Source of the DNA: Hamiltosporidium tvaerminnensis | Taxonomy: Eukaryota > Microsporidia > Dubosqiidae | Direction of reading: 5' to 3' | Assembly (NCBI GenBank): GCA_022605425.2 | Contig: JAKIMF020000005.1 | Span: 1,026,501 to 1,090,500 of the forward strand | DNA: 64,000 nt | Shown: piece after piece, positions 46,715 to 60,447 of the stretch | How the letters are laid out: each line of letters opens with the position of its first letter | Numbering within the stretch: position 1 is the stretch's first letter | Position numbers and translations under genes: made by a program | Notes under the pieces: model-generated | Seen by the model: the letters and a program-made list of their open reading frames with translations, nothing else | Databases searched by the model: none | Told to the model about the DNA's origin: nothing

Positions 46715-48639
46715 TTTATTTTCTACACAAATTGTATTAAGATGCTTGCTATGACTTCCTCCACAAAAATAAATAAATTCTTACAAATTATATTTTATAG
46801 GCTTTGTATGTTTATTTTTGTCTTCTATCATTGAAATATTATGTAATTACTAAATACAAGAATTTATCTCTATTTAATGAAAACTAGAGATACATCTCTT
46901 CAATAGTTTATTTTCCCACCTAAAAACCATAGTTTATAATATTTATTTCATTTTCCTCTCAAAAATTATTGGAAAAACATGTTAAAACAAATTTTATTTT
47001 ACTTTTAAAAAAATCAAAATCTAAATTAAAGAAAAATAATTCGTTGTTTTATCTTCTTTCTTCTTTTTTTGATGAAATTTTAATTTGGGTTTAGAAAAAT
47101 GATACTAATAGCTTTTCTTGCCAAACAATTTGGATATTAAAATTTCTATTTTATTTTCTCTTTTATAGAATATATTTTTTCAATGCAATTACGAAAATTT
47201 TTCATTAAAGAAGTAACACAATGTGTTTTACACATTTTTATATATGGCACTTGATTTTTGAAATTAATCTAATCATAATACTTTTAAGTTTAATCTAAAT
47301 GTGATATAAATACCTATAAGATTTTGTTAATCTTTATTAGTGTGATTTTCAAGTAAATAATTAGAAATTCAAGTTTTTAAACGAATAATGTTCCTTCATA
47401 AAATAATTAAATTACCTAAACTCGGATTTTATACATCTTAAGATACAAATTTATAATTAATTCAAGTAAAAAAAATGAAATTATATAATAAAGTTCCCAT
47501 AAAGTTTTCTTTGTAATATAAAAGATGATGAAAAAATGACAAATAATAAATATAATTCACTATCTTGCAAATATTTTTCTTGGATGATATAATTTGAGAG
47601 CACAAAAACATATTTGAAATTGTTCGATCTAACCCGAAAAGATTTAAATGCCATTTAAGTTTCATTTGTTCTATACACTATAAAAAAATGTAAAAAACAT
47701 TTTTTTTTAATTTGGATTTGATGATATTTATTTTTATATGAGCTTAAAATTTATGAATGATGTTTTATAAACCTTCTTTGAGGAAATAAGAAGTGTATTT
47801 TCATTATAAAATTTAGATTAATAATTGGGAAATGAATAAAAGATCTGCATTATAAAGATTGACTTTATACGTGGAAGACTCTTTTACAATAAAAAAATAT
47901 TAACTTATTTATGGATAAAAATAAGTCGTATTGCCTAGTTAAGTATATAGAACTATTGGTTAGATTAGAATCTAAATTGTATATTCCTTAAATTTTTTAA
48001 CTCTGTATTATCTTAAAAGCACCATTTTTTGTAGAGTTTGGTTGTATGTATTGATTTTGATCTAATTATTATCTTTTGTGAATTTTTTTTGAAGCACTTA
48101 AAAGGCAATTTATGCCTTATATTCAACAATTTTGCTTACGAACAAAAAAACAAGTGATTATATCTAAAGTAATCATAATATAAATGTAATTTCTAAATTA
48201 AATGTTTGAGAAAATTATTTTAGATTTAAAAGGATAAAACAAAACTTAATTTCATTTTACGACATAAACCCCTTCGTTTTTATGTAAAAATCAAATAAAA
48301 ACCAGATAAATTAAAAATTTAAAAAAATATACAATATTGACAGGAAAATGATTCCTAATAATAATTATTTTGTTCATAGTTCTTGGTGTAGGGATAATAA
48401 AATGACAGTAAGAAAATAAAGAAAATACTATGCAAACAACTCTGATAAAGTAAATACAGGATACAAAATTATCAAAATATCTTCTCTCTACCCCTTTCAT
48501 TCTGTATCTGCATAAAAAACAAGATCAAGACCATATTGAGCATTGCCTGAACATGAATTTACGGGTTTTGTGCATAAATCTTGCTTGCTACTTTCCTCTT
48601 TCTTTTTTCTGAGGTCACCATATGCTATAAATCTTTACT
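46715..48639. other. AT-rich spacer
   Basis: About 1.9 kb without a supportable gene. Short open frames at 47462 and 48291 on the minus strand have no recognisable content. Confidence 0.5.
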
Positions 48640-51300
48640 CATGGATCATATCTTTCTTTAGCTTTTTCCGAAAACAACTAGTTAATGTTTCTATAGATAA
48701 TGTTCGGTTCGATAAAAGCCGACTCGCAGGAAATACCTATAATTTTTTCGCAGTGCAGAAAAAATTTCAAACAATGCGTGAAGTGGCTGGAAATTACTTA
48801 TTGAGTACTGTGGTTAGAAAATCGGTCAAATCTTAACTCTTTATGCGTTAAAAAATTAGCTTAAAATAAAATATTATGGTGATTACAGCAAGAATCTAAT
48901 TTAAATTGACATAGAATCTTCACCTTTCTCATCAATACATTCCCTTAGCTTATATACCTGGCCATAAAATCTTGATATTTATGTATGTGTGAAAATTAAA
49001 GAAAATACTATCGACAATAGAACTGTAAAGATGTAGTTCAGGTTTGAAAATTTTCAAGACAATTGGTAGCTATGATTTAACACCTTAAATCGCCCGGTTT
49101 TATAAGATATGAGTTTTTATATGCTTAGATCAATTACAGACACCCTGCGCTTAATAACTACTGCATTTTTATGTTATTAAGAGGCATATCTTTTGATTAT
49201 TGTAGATATGTCTGAACTAAAAAATTAAAATAAAATTTTTCGGGTCGTAACTTTTTAAATATACGTAAGAAGTTTATCACAGAGAAACCAAGTTCTTCTA
49301 AAACATGGGTTTGTTTCATTTACATATAATGTATAAGATAATATATCGAAACTCAAAATAAAACGAACAAATTTTGTGTGTCTAAGAAACATACTTATTA
49401 TGTATAAAAGTGAAAAGTAAATGAAAAAAACACTCATATATTGTCCAATTCCAACGTATACTATGTCATATGCTGTATTATTTTCTATAACATATGCGTG
49501 TATTATATCGTATGAGGTTCAAATTTTTACAAATAATAAGTTAAAAAAAAAGGTAATGAAATAGTTTAGTATGATGCATGTCTGCTATAACTCGTTAAAG
49601 ATACGTCAAATAAGCTCTTGGATTTGCTTGGTACGTTTAAAAACATTATGCTTAGTTCCTAACTATGATTTCGCATGAATAGCTATTCATACATATTTAT
49701 TTTATCAAAACTTAGGTGATTTCAGTAATATTATGCACAGCTTATATTTATTATTAAGGCCTATTTTTACTTACGGTCAATGTAATTAAACTTATATAGT
49801 ACTAGAAGAGATGCCACATGGTGATTCCGACTATAAAATAATTTCTTTTATGTCGATCATCTGTAAGTTAACAAGTCGTGTGACAAACGCTGTTGTATGT
49901 TGATGAAGAACGTAAATTATATAAAAAACCATTTAAAACTGAACGAATGGCCCGAAAGCGCAATACAGATTTTGTTATTATTCGTTCGAATTGTACATAG
50001 AAGCAACATTTGGGCTTCCAACGTCATTTCAAAAGAAAGCATGGCTTGATAGTCATATATTTTCATTCAATGCATTGCAACTCGATCTATTAATGCAATT
50101 TTAAATTTTATGAAGTTACTGTACCATAATAAAAATCTGTGCTAATTCAAGCTTCTAAAAGAGCATAGGTAAGAAGATTAAGAGATTAAATCAACGGTGA
50201 TATTCTATTTCATTTCATATTTAGGTGGGTGTAGATCGGTTGGGCTTTAAATAAAAAGAAAACACCAGGCCGTTATAATGTATATAAATATAGTTTCTTG
50301 TAACAAAAGGATTAGCTTTTGTATGTTAACATTCAGATTTCCTCCAGTAAATAGTTCAATTTTCGAGTAAATCCGTCATTTTGAAATTTGTTTAAAGCGT
50401 GAACTTAGAGATTAATATAGCATATTAAGCCATAAAAGATATCTTAACGAAAATGCTTAGTTATTCGTAAAAATTTGCCTGTGTATAATTATGAGAGGAT
50501 AATAAAAGATTGTACGAGAAAATCAAAACGAAAGTCATTTTACTGAGGATATACGGCAGAAACTACCATCAAAAGTTGAAATTGTTATAAGTATTAGATT
50601 ATTCACAAAAAGTATTCTTTTAGAGAAACAACACACTATCGTTAGTAAATTATCCTATAGTAGTAGTTCCATTTAAATAAGCGAAGAATCAATGGTAGGT
50701 AATGCATTAGCGCGGTATGAACAAAAGAAAGGTATATTTTAAATGGATTGTAAAAATATACTGATAAGTTGTATCAGAAATTTTTAGAAGTCTTGGAGTC
50801 ACACCTTCAAAACAACTTATTACTTTATCACAACTAGATTGTCTGAAAATGCAAAATAATTTTACTAGAAAAAAAGCTTCCGAAAAATGAAAAATACTAA
50901 AAAGTTATATTTCTAATAGAAAATGTTCCAGTGAGAAATATAAGACAGAAAGGGAGCAAACGAAGTTATTCTTTTTGATTCCAGCTACCAAATATATCCA
51001 CGTAATATGAAATCACGAATTATATTCTTCGCAAATATTGCCAAAGCAATTTTACAGGGAGTATTAGTTGTACCTGCCTATGGCATAAAATAAAAAAAAG
51101 CTATATACCCAGGAAAAGATAAACCCGGCATCAAATATAAAAACTATACAAAGGAATAGAAAGAAACCGAGAACATTTTGCCTACTCCAATTTGATCGTA
51201 CGGTGTGGAAAAATTTTATAAAACTTTATATGGAACATTAATTAGACAAAATGCTAAGTCTTTGTTCTGACTTCGACTTTTACGAAACAAACATTGCGCA
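48640..51300 (+). mobile_element. Heavily decayed R2-like LINE (copy F)
   Basis: Plus-strand relic aligning in order with copy E. Aligned parts are the N-terminal IPEGNRLMAL to FFAVQ region (48665-48790), the following DNA-binding region (48840-49300), the SDYRPITCM segment (near 49830), the KAYDSIDHAY segment (near 50045), the RT motif before the active site (50165-50230), the thumb (50490-50660) and the LLDCLE block (near 50840). Matching becomes weak after 50.9 kb, so the end is approximate. No long open frame survives. It is among the oldest copies here. Confidence 0.65.
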
Positions 51301-53557
51301 ATATTTCCAAAAAAATCTTAAAGGCATTTATTCGGAAATAAACAAAGCTTTATTTAAAATATCACATATTTTAAAAACATTCGCAAGTGTCATATTCGTT
51401 TTCATAAAATTGACGCTGTTCTATGTATAACATAAATAGCTATTACCCCAGAATTCCATCAGTACCCTCTGAGAGACCTACGTTCCAGAGCTTTTCGTCT
51501 ACCGGGGTTTAATGAATCCTATTGATAGGCGAGGAGATAGCTTGGAGTTCGTTAATGTTCGTTGCATCGAGTATGATCGAAGACCGAAGCTCCTTCTTGA
51601 GCCCCACAAGACCATGAAGCTCTCCCACTTGCTCTACACTTTTTGAACCATATAACTTCTTTCTAAGATATATTTCGAAGGCTTTCGTAAGGTTCACCTA
51701 GACATTGCAATGCTATACCAACAAGTATAACCTGTTAGTTAGCTATACACATTTTAATGTTTTATTTTTATATCTCCTAGGCGCCAAGTCTTCTAATCCG
51801 AGTGTGCAAGGCTAGATTTACATGCTTTTACATGGCATTCACCTACATTTTCAGCTGCGGACTGCAATCTAGTTACATAAAAAACTAAAAAAAATTGTAG
51901 AAAAAGTTTCGATATTTGATAAACCTCCTCATATAAATTTCATAAAAAATTCGAAGATCTAAAGTGTTTTATTGCTACCAAAAATCCAAAAAAGGATAAC
52001 CACACTAATTTCTTATACTCATTGCCAAGCAGATAGTTTTTGTTGTTATACTCCCTCCACAATAAATTCGGAAATAAAATGTAAAAAATAATAAAAACCA
52101 GTATAAAATCAGGAAGTTTAAGAAATGAAATACAATTTGTAAGAAATTTTAATAGGATAATAAAATTACGTTGAAATCGGTTTACAAGCAAAGATTGCAA
52201 TCATTGAAGCAAAGAAACATATAAAAATAATTTGAAAGTAAATATACTATGTTTTTTTTAGTGAATTAACAAAAATGTATATTATTACCATAACTTTGAA
52301 GGATATTTGCCCGAAATATTATAATAATTATATTAAAAGACTTTGTATTTGCAAATAACCGTAATAGTCTATAAAATATTAAAAACACTCTAAAATGGTA
52401 ATTAATAAAGAGTGAATATTTATTTAAGTCAAATATAATGATGTTAAGCAAAGTATCATTTTATCGATAGAAGAAATAGAGAGGGTTAACAAACCATTTC
52501 CATTTATAACCAAAAAAAAATAATATGCGGAATCTTGAGCAGAAATCTCTGTTTCCTTCATATTCGAAATAATATAAATCTTTAAACTCAAGGAGAAACT
52601 CAAAAAAGATGCATTTAATTCAAAATATAAAATTTTTGAACAAATTGTAATGAGAACTTATCCTGTATTCAACAAAAATACAAGACAATAATAATCTATT
52701 GTGGCATTACATAAATAAAACAACAAATAAAAGAAGCTAATCTAAATAAAACAAAATTTCGATGTTGAATTTGTTTATAATAGAAATTTATAAATTTTTA
52801 AGATGTTGTATGAATTTTTATACCAATAATAGTGTTTTTTCTATATTAAAAACTTGAAATAATTATGGAGCTGATTATTCGAGTTATTTGTTTGTTTAAT
52901 ATTCTATTTTCGCACTTTGAATTCTTTTTATAATATTCAAGATTTACTTCTTTCGTTTTTTATTTTCTGCTTGACAAAATTAAAAATATTCAATTTATTT
53001 TTAAGGATTCTTCTCAGACTATTTATATGATGTTGGATAAGGATTTATAATATATTAAAAATCTATTTTAATAGATAAATATAGATTTAAATATATTCGC
53101 TTGTCAAACGCGCAAAAAAGAAAAGTTTTTTTCGCAAATATTTTTTTAAATATTTTAAATATAATTCAAATGAAATGGAATATAATGTTTAAAAAACGAT
53201 AGAAACTTCTTTTTCTTAGTCATATTAATTTTATTTTTTGCTTAATTTCGTTTTTTTGGGTAAAATCTAAAAATATTTTGGTTTTTTCGTCATATGCCTC
53301 ATTTTAAATTTCCTAAGCTTCGGAATGGTCTAAAACAATCATAAAAAGAACTGTACATGTATGTATAAACCATTACCTTTATAATAATACCACATTTTAT
53401 TATTGTCTTTCATATGCCGTTTCTGTCTTGCCAAATATTATTTCTTACGTCCAAGGTATTTTACTTCATGCCATACGCCCCTTTTAAAATAAGCCAAAAA
53501 TTAAATTTATTGCTTGCCAAATAGACCGCCTCTAATGGTACTTAAATCTTTGCTTTG
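51301..53557. other. Spacer with one GC-richer island
   Basis: Mostly AT-rich with no gene. An unusual GC-rich patch at 51440-51730 is listed separately. Short minus-strand open frames at 51940 and 52266 have no recognisable domain. Confidence 0.5.
51440..51730 (-). other. GC-richer, coding-like island of unknown origin
   Basis: About 290 bp with clearly higher GC than the flanks. On the minus strand it gives a 62-codon open frame (51509-51697) without an ATG, reading TKAFEIYLRKKLYGSKSVEQ and onward, with balanced amino-acid use. A neighbouring frame upstream reads ALQCLGEPYESLRN, suggesting a frameshifted relic of a once-coding sequence, perhaps a gag-like retroelement piece. No family is recognised. 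Confidence 0.35.
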
Positions 53558-54890
53558 TTATTAATAAAATTTTGGGTTTAACTGCTTTTCACTCTTTTAG
53601 AGATTTTATTTCCCCTCTTTACCACCATCCTTTCTTCTACTAAATCCGACTCTTCTTTAATATATATTTTAGGTTCTTTCATATTGATAAGCAGTATATG
53701 ATTTTTTTTAACATTTTGAGGTCATTTTCCTCGTTATGCATTTGTTTTTTTGGCGGTGTTTGTTTCTCATAGATTTCGGCTTATTAAATAACACACATTG
53801 ACGCAGTTTACTAGCTCTCTTTAGCATTTGTTCTTAACTTAAATCCTTTTCGTCTATCATAGAAAATTGTTTTTTATGTCTTCTTGTGTACCATTATTCG
53901 ATATTTGTTTCTAACTTCTACGGTATTTTTAGTTTTCTCGGATACTAATTATGATATTTTACCAAGATACCATCCCAGGTAATTACTTAAAAAAGTATCT
54001 GCATAATAGACTCATAATTAAGACCTAACTCATTACGTAGCTTTCAAAGTTTTTAATTTTTAAGCTTTCAACTATTTCAAATGAATATTAAGAAGTTATT
54101 TTTTGTTCATTGGGCGTTATACTTTATTTCTTCTTTATAAAATAAATACATTTGGTCTATTGTTCTGAATTTCTTTATAGAGGTCATTCGTGTGTCATTT
54201 TTTCTTTGAATACCCATTTCGAGAATTTCTTGAACTTAGTAGCTTCTAATTTGGTTTGTAGACTTAAAATTATGTTAATTTAGTTGGAGTAAATGTATGC
54301 ATGATAACCCTTTGTTCTGTAGCTAGTATAGTTAAACCAAGAAATTTTTACACTCGTCACTAAATCTTCTACTTTTTTAATAAATTGATTGCAGCATTGA
54401 TACATACCTTCTGCTTTCGAGATACATTTCTATTCCGGATATTTCAGAACACGGTTTTTCTCTTGAGTCAAAATTTCCTTTCTTTAGCCATCCGAAAAAG
54501 TCATTTGATCTTACTAGCTTATCGTTTCTATCTAAGCACAACTACGAATGCGGTTTTTTTTTGCAATTTAGTTATACATGAGAGATTTTAGACTATCTTG
54601 TATTTGTTTTTTGTAACTTCCTCTGCAAGTCCGTAATTTATTTGTTAAAAAAAATTTATTAGTGCAAGATGAGTTTTACTATTATTCTCGACCTTTGTGA
54701 TGTTACTTTTCTGGTAAGAATATCTTTAAATTTTTCACGAAAATTCAAGAGTGGCTTATCTTAGGCTCATCTCGAAACCAATGCTCTTGTAAACTTCTTC
54801 CGTCATTTTTACGGGGAATATATAAACGTTCTTTACATTCTGGCTGTGATGTATTTTGTTCTTTATTAAAACAGCGGGTACTGCACCATG
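53558..54890 (-). mobile_element. 5'-truncated R2-like LINE fragment (copy D)
   Basis: It starts with the same 3' end as copies C and E (TTAATAAAATTTTGGGTTTA on the plus strand). It runs through the acidic tail, endonuclease, zinc-knuckle and linker coding regions to the thumb region near 54890, where homology stops. It is decayed, with no long frame. It abuts the broken LRR gene at 54995-57363. Confidence 0.78.
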
Positions 54891-54994
54891 TTACAACAAG
54901 AAGTCAAATTAAAAATTAATATTTACTTTTACGAATATATTTTCAAAAAATAGGCTTAATTAGAAGAATAAATACAAAAATTTAAATATCAATT

Positions 54995-57363
54995 TTATTC
55001 AAAGATCAACATTCTTAAAGGAAATTCTTCTTTCAAATAATTTACATTATTTTTAGAAATTTCTCCAATAATATTTATCTCTTTTAATTTTCTTAAATGG
55101 CATCTTTTTATAGCCCAAAAATAGCATTTACTATCGTCTTTATAAATATCAAGTAGCTTTAGATTTTCCAATAATGATAAAAAATTTAGCGATTTGACAT
55201 CATTTAAATCCAAATCCATGTTGATCAAACAAAGAGATTTTATATTTCTAGAAAGATCACGATTTTGCAAGATATCAGCCAATAAATGTATTGATTCAGT
55301 GGATTTTATTTTATTTAGAGTGAGGTTTACTATGTTGTTCATTGATTTAAAAGCCAAAACTTCATCTAAATTCAATTCAACATCCTTAAGTGTGAATGTC
55401 GGAAAACTAGAATTCTTAAAATATAAAGCTACTAAACTGAATTCTAGATTATTTGGATCTAAGTTGGATAAGCCGCTTTTCTCTTGATTAGAAGAACGCA
55501 AAGAGAAATCCGAATTTACTATTTCGCCTCCTAATTTAGAATCTTGACTAGTAACTTTAAATATCATATATTTGCCTGAATAATCAAATTTTTTCAAATT
55601 TTTTAATTTATAGACAAAATTGTTATAAAATAATGAAGGTGTGAAACTCGAATCAAATATATTCAATGTATCCAATGAATTGTTACAAATATATGGATTT
55701 GGAAATAAATCCCCATCGATTTGTATCTGACATTCTATAAGAGTAAGGTTTTGTAAGATAGAAGTATTTAAAATTTTGTCTAAGAGCCTAGAATCAATAA
55801 CAAAATTTTGTAATTTTAAACTTTTTATTCTTTATTCTTCTAAAAATTTAAAGGATAAATCTTCGCTCCCTTTGATCGGTCCCCTGTTAAGAATAAACAA
55901 TTCATTAAGGTTGGGAAATACCGAAAGAAAATTTATAAGATCTTCTGCTTCAGAATTAAAAATTTCTACTGATGTAGATGTAATAACGTTTCCATAAGAT
56001 TTTACTATCATAGATCTGAATGCTTCGTTTTTAGAGTTAATATATTTACCTATTGAAAAATAATAGCAAGGAATTTCAATCGGTATTCCAAGTGAGCAAT
56101 TATTAAAATCTTTCAAGACATTTTCACATTTAATATTTAAAGATTCTATTTTCATACATTTCGCTACGTCTAATATTGAGTATAACGCAGAATTTTTTAG
56201 GGTTTCAACCTCAATTATCATATTTTTCAAATTCCTAAATTTATAGAACTTAGAAACAGAAGAAATATTCAATGTTTTGTCTTTAATCTTTAAAATTCTT
56301 ATTGTGTCTAAAAAAGAAAGAATACACAATATATCCAATATTCTATCTGTCGATGAATCATTTATATACAGGACAACTGCATTTTGTGGCATAAGAGGCA
56401 TAAAAAATCCAAAATCGGGAATATTATTTTCGTGGAAATCTTTTATTTCGATTATATATCAACATTTATAAGTTTTAAAAGGAAATTCAAAAGCGCATGT
56501 TTGCAAAAAAAGGGATAGAAAATTTTCCAAGTATTTGCAAATGTTGGTGATAAAATGATATTAACACTATTTCCAATGTTTGAAAATAGGGTATTCTTAT
56601 CTAAAATTTCACCTTCGAATGTTTCAGAGGGAGAAGTACTGTGAATAGAAAAATTTTTATACAGTGAACAACCCAATATATTAAAAGATTTTAAAATAAC
56701 CCAATTATCTACTTCTTGCTGAAATGTTTGAAAATTTATCATTAAATTTTGAAAATATTCATCTTTTAGTTCTCTATTGTAATATTGAATTAATTCTTTC
56801 AAACAAGTTTCAAATTTTTTGTCATCTTGGATTCAAAAAATTTTTGAAAGGCGTAAAAAATCTAAAAATGTATTTCCACCCAAAGTTTCGTACAAAAAGA
56901 AATTACTGTCATTTAAAAGTAGATTAAAGAGATTTACCTGTTTTTCTAAAAAATTTCCTAGGAAAATAGTATTTATTTCTCGATTTCTTTCAAATAATCC
57001 CACAGTAAAATTGGAATTTGAACTATATTGAACTGTAAAATGATGGATAGCCTGGAATTGATGTTTTGCCTTTATATAACTTATAAATTCAGACATTTGG
57101 TAACATTTGTTTTCATCTTTAACAAATATGATGGTATTACTTAACAATGAATTGATTATAATTGTATTTTCTAAGCCTTTGTCAAAATCATCTCTACTAT
57201 CTACATAAAACAATTTAATATCTACGCAGTTTTGAACTATTAATAAAAGTAGAAGTACTTTCATTGACATCGTTTTTGGTAATAAAATTTTTTCAGAAAC
57301 GTTGTTTATTACATCATTCATTGAGTCCTTTTTATTTTTAGATTCAAATATTTTTACATTCAT
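54995..57363 (-). pseudogene. Broken secreted LRR gene, family-related
   Basis: Total span about 789 codons, the same as the intact LRR genes (780-786). Read on the minus strand, one continuous coding track is interrupted by an in-frame TGA at 56833-56835, a one-base frameshift near 56452-56470 and an in-frame TAA at 55832-55834. The pieces between are open and keep leucine-rich repeats (RNLKNMIIEVETL, FPNLNELFILNR, LENLKLLDIY). The N-terminus has a strong signal-like run (MKVLLLLLIVQNC) about 30 residues after the first ATG. The sequence is diverged from the other three LRR proteins, so it is a different subfamily. The few lesions suggest recent inactivation, or possibly sequencing errors. 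LINE copies D and E flank it in the same orientation. Confidence 0.82.
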
Positions 57364-57703
57364 ATATTTATATATTTAATCTACAAAAAATATTAATCCA
57401 TTTATAGATTATGTACTTCGTTTTTTTCCGTTTTAATTTAATTTAATCGCCAATGTTAAATCCATGGAACATTTTAATCAATCATCGGATTGAATCAAAT
57501 TTATACATGCATATACAACACCTTTGCCCCTTCTCATAAATTATATTCCTCAAATGTTTAATCTATTGAATTTATTTAATCTATTCAAAAAAAATTAGAA
57601 AAATAAAAGAGTTAGTAGAATAAATCCTTAATATATTTAGGGAATTCTTAAATAATCATAATTTATTTAATAAAATTCTGGGTTAAAATATTTTTAACAT
57701 TTT

Positions 57704-58932
57704 TTATATGTTTTCTTCTAACTCTTTAACCACTTTTGTCTCTTCTTCCAAATCCGACTCTTCATTTATGTTATTGGTCGGTTCCTCTTTGTAAAATAAA
57801 GGGTGCTTTATATTTTGGTTTAAAATTTTTTGCACCATCTTCCGCTGTTTTCGATTCTTTTAAAGGGGGTATTGGTTCCTCATGCATCTCTGATCTCATA
57901 ATAACACCCATTGACGCTCTCTCCCAGCTCTCTTCGGCATTAGTCCTGACTCAAGTCCTCTTCGTTGATCAAAGGAAATTGTTTCGACCGCCTTCTTACG
58001 TACTATAGACTGAATGTATGCTTCTACATTCATGGGTATTTCTAGCCTTTTAAGATGAGATTTATGGTATTTGGTCACAATACCGTCCCAGGTCATCACA
58101 TAAGAGATTATCTCAACACTACACTTATAAATAAGACCCAACTCATTGGCTAGCAGGTCATACTTTATAAGTTTTCAGTTTCAACTATTTGAAGTGAATC
58201 TTGGGAAGTGATTCCTACTTCAATGAGTGTTATCTTATTCTTCTTCTTATCTAAAATTTATATGTCCGGTCTGTTATTCCTAATTTTAACATCAGTTTTT
58301 ATTCTGGTGTCCACTCTTATCTCTGCGTACTCATTATCAAGAATTTCTTGAACTGAGTGACTCCTTATTCGTTTGGAAGACTTAAACTTATATCTATTTA
58401 GAAGAAGTAGGTGTAGGCATCTAACCACTTCATTATGCCGTCTAGTGTAATCATGGCCTAGCATTTTTTCACATCTAGTTGCTAGATGATCTACAGTCTT
58501 ACCAGACTTCCCACAATGTTAACACACACCATCTGCTCCCCAGAATACATTTCTATCCTGGATATAGCAGAACACAGCTTCATTTCGTGGCCTAATATCC
58601 CCTCTCTTTAACCATCTTATAGCGTCACTAACACTTACAAGCTCATTTTTCCTTGCATTATATAACTTTAACTGGAGTTTTCGTTTTTCTATTTCGTTAT
58701 ATAGTTTTGCAAGTTGAGCTTCTTCTAAACTTTTCTTAGTGACTGCTTCTACCAACCTGTACTTTACTTTTAAGAAGCCTTTTATTAGTGCAAGATGGGT
58801 TTTATTATTATTATCTACCTTGAGGATTGCTGCTGGTCTAGTTGATATTTCTTTACTTTTTTTCCAGACAATCCAAGAGTTGCAGAAGCATATGTTCGCT
58901 TCGCAACTCAACACTATGTAGGCCTCTTCCAA
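57704..58932 (-). pseudogene. LINE linker, zinc knuckle and restriction-like endonuclease (copy E)
   Basis: A linker (58519-58932) ends at a TAA inside the zinc knuckle, where copy C reads CQHC. The next piece carries RRHNEVVRCLHLLLLNRYKF and RNNRPDI. Together with a later IEVG and lysine-rich KYDLLANELG block (visible in copies C and E out of frame), this fits a PD-(D/E)xK restriction-like endonuclease. The MTWDGIVTKYH block and an acidic tail end the protein at 57704. At least two stops and one frameshift are present. Confidence 0.8.
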
Positions 58933-59566
58933 GTTCTGTTCTAGGAAGGTATAAACGCTCTTTACATCCTGGGCGGAGATGTATCTTATTCTTCACCAAC
59001 ACCGCACGTACAGCATCATCTAACCTAGAGAATTCAGCCGGTTCAAGTCGAAGTACTCCTATGTGATAGTTGATTAACGATATCGCATGTTGATTGATTG
59101 CAGAAAATGAATTTTTTGCATTTAATCTAATGTGACAAAGTCTTTCAACTCTTGATATAACTTTGCTCTGTACTTCTTCAAATGAGCTACGTGTTGGAAT
59201 TCCTCTGCTATCTTCTATTATTCCTAAATATTTGTAAACACTAACACCTTCTAGAAGAGTTGCAGTATCTTCACACCACGTATCATTTGTGGCTGACTTC
59301 TCTTTGTTAATCTCTAAGCCAATCACCTCTAAAAATTCCTTTGCCTCGCCTGTCATAGCACTCAATGTGGAGCTGTCTTTTGCAAGGAGCTTAAGATCAT
59401 CAATAAACAAGAGATGATTAGTAGAGTGGGATTCTGCATCTGTTTGTACTGTCACTTTTGTGTATTTTTCATTAAGCTTTCGGCTTAATGGATCCATACA
59501 CAAAACAAAAAACAAAGGTGACAAACTATCTCTTTGTAGAATCCCTCTATCAATCTTCTTGCTCAT
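58853..59566 (-). pseudogene. LINE reverse-transcriptase core (copy E)
   Basis: 237 codons with RT motif RGILQRDSLSPLFFVL, the active-site box LLFIDDLKLLAK (two catalytic aspartates), GLEINKEKSATN, GVSVYKYLGIIED and the thumb. A seven-T run at 58857-58863, six in copy C, causes the frameshift after LLDCLEK. Confidence 0.88.
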
Positions 59567-59751
59567 GATTTTTTCAGGCCCTACTGATATATCAATTTTC
59601 CATTTTGATATAATTACCTTAATAAATTTCAGGATCCAATCAGGTAAATTAAGGTTTTCAATGCATTGAGTTAAATAAGCATGATCTATTGAATCATAAG
59701 CTTTTTTAACATCAATCCATGTTGCCTTAAGATTATTTCCATAATCTTTAT

Positions 59752-60447
59752 TTAAGGCAATTTCAGTAGAGCCTGCTCTTTCGCTCCCTGCACACCTCTT
59801 ACCGCCCCTAATTGGTTCTCTGCAAGCAACCCTCGCCTTTCCACTTCAAGTTGAACGACTTTCGTTACACACTTTGTCGTTAACTTATAGAGGTTGGACA
59901 TACAAGTGATTGGCCTGTAGTCAGAGCCTCTTCGTGGAATTCCTTTCGGTATCAAATACGTAAGCCCGCAGTAAAACCAATCAGCTTGAGGTGTTCCTTC
60001 TAAACATATAACTTTCACAATATCATAAAGATATTTGTGAAGAGTTGTAAGTTTCTCAATGAAAAAATTGTAAATACCATCAATTCCAGCAGCTTTCCAA
60101 TTAGGGAGCCAATTAATGATATTCACAAATTCATCAAGTGAAGGAAACGTGGTCGGATGATTATCTGATACAAATGGAATCAAATAATCATCGTACGTGA
60201 CAGTGTCATCATTTTTGTTCCACATTGTAGACCAAAAACTCACAATTTCATCACGGCTAACCACATGCTCGGATTCCACACGCTCAGATAACCCTCGATA
60301 AAATCGACCTCGGAAAAGCTCAAACATACGATTCTCTTTTCGGAATTGCTTCCTACTTTCATGCATCGTAATTTTTTTCTCGTAAACATTCAAAGACTCA
60401 TTCTTCTTAACTAAAGCCTCAGAAAGATCAGTTACGCTGCTCAAGTT
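59752..60447 (-). pseudogene. LINE pol, RT palm-entry segment (copy E)
   Basis: Continues in the same frame after the TGA. It contains WLPNWKAAGIDGIYNFFIEK, WFYCGLTYLIPKG and RRGSDYRPITCMSNLYKL, the early motifs of a LINE reverse transcriptase. A one-base deletion near 59757, compared with copy C, ends the frame. Confidence 0.8.

Noticed and set aside
54995-57363. Four separate small genes
   Set aside because: The pieces join into one LRR-length track with two in-frame stops and one frameshift, and two of the pieces lack an ATG. One pseudogene explains them better.
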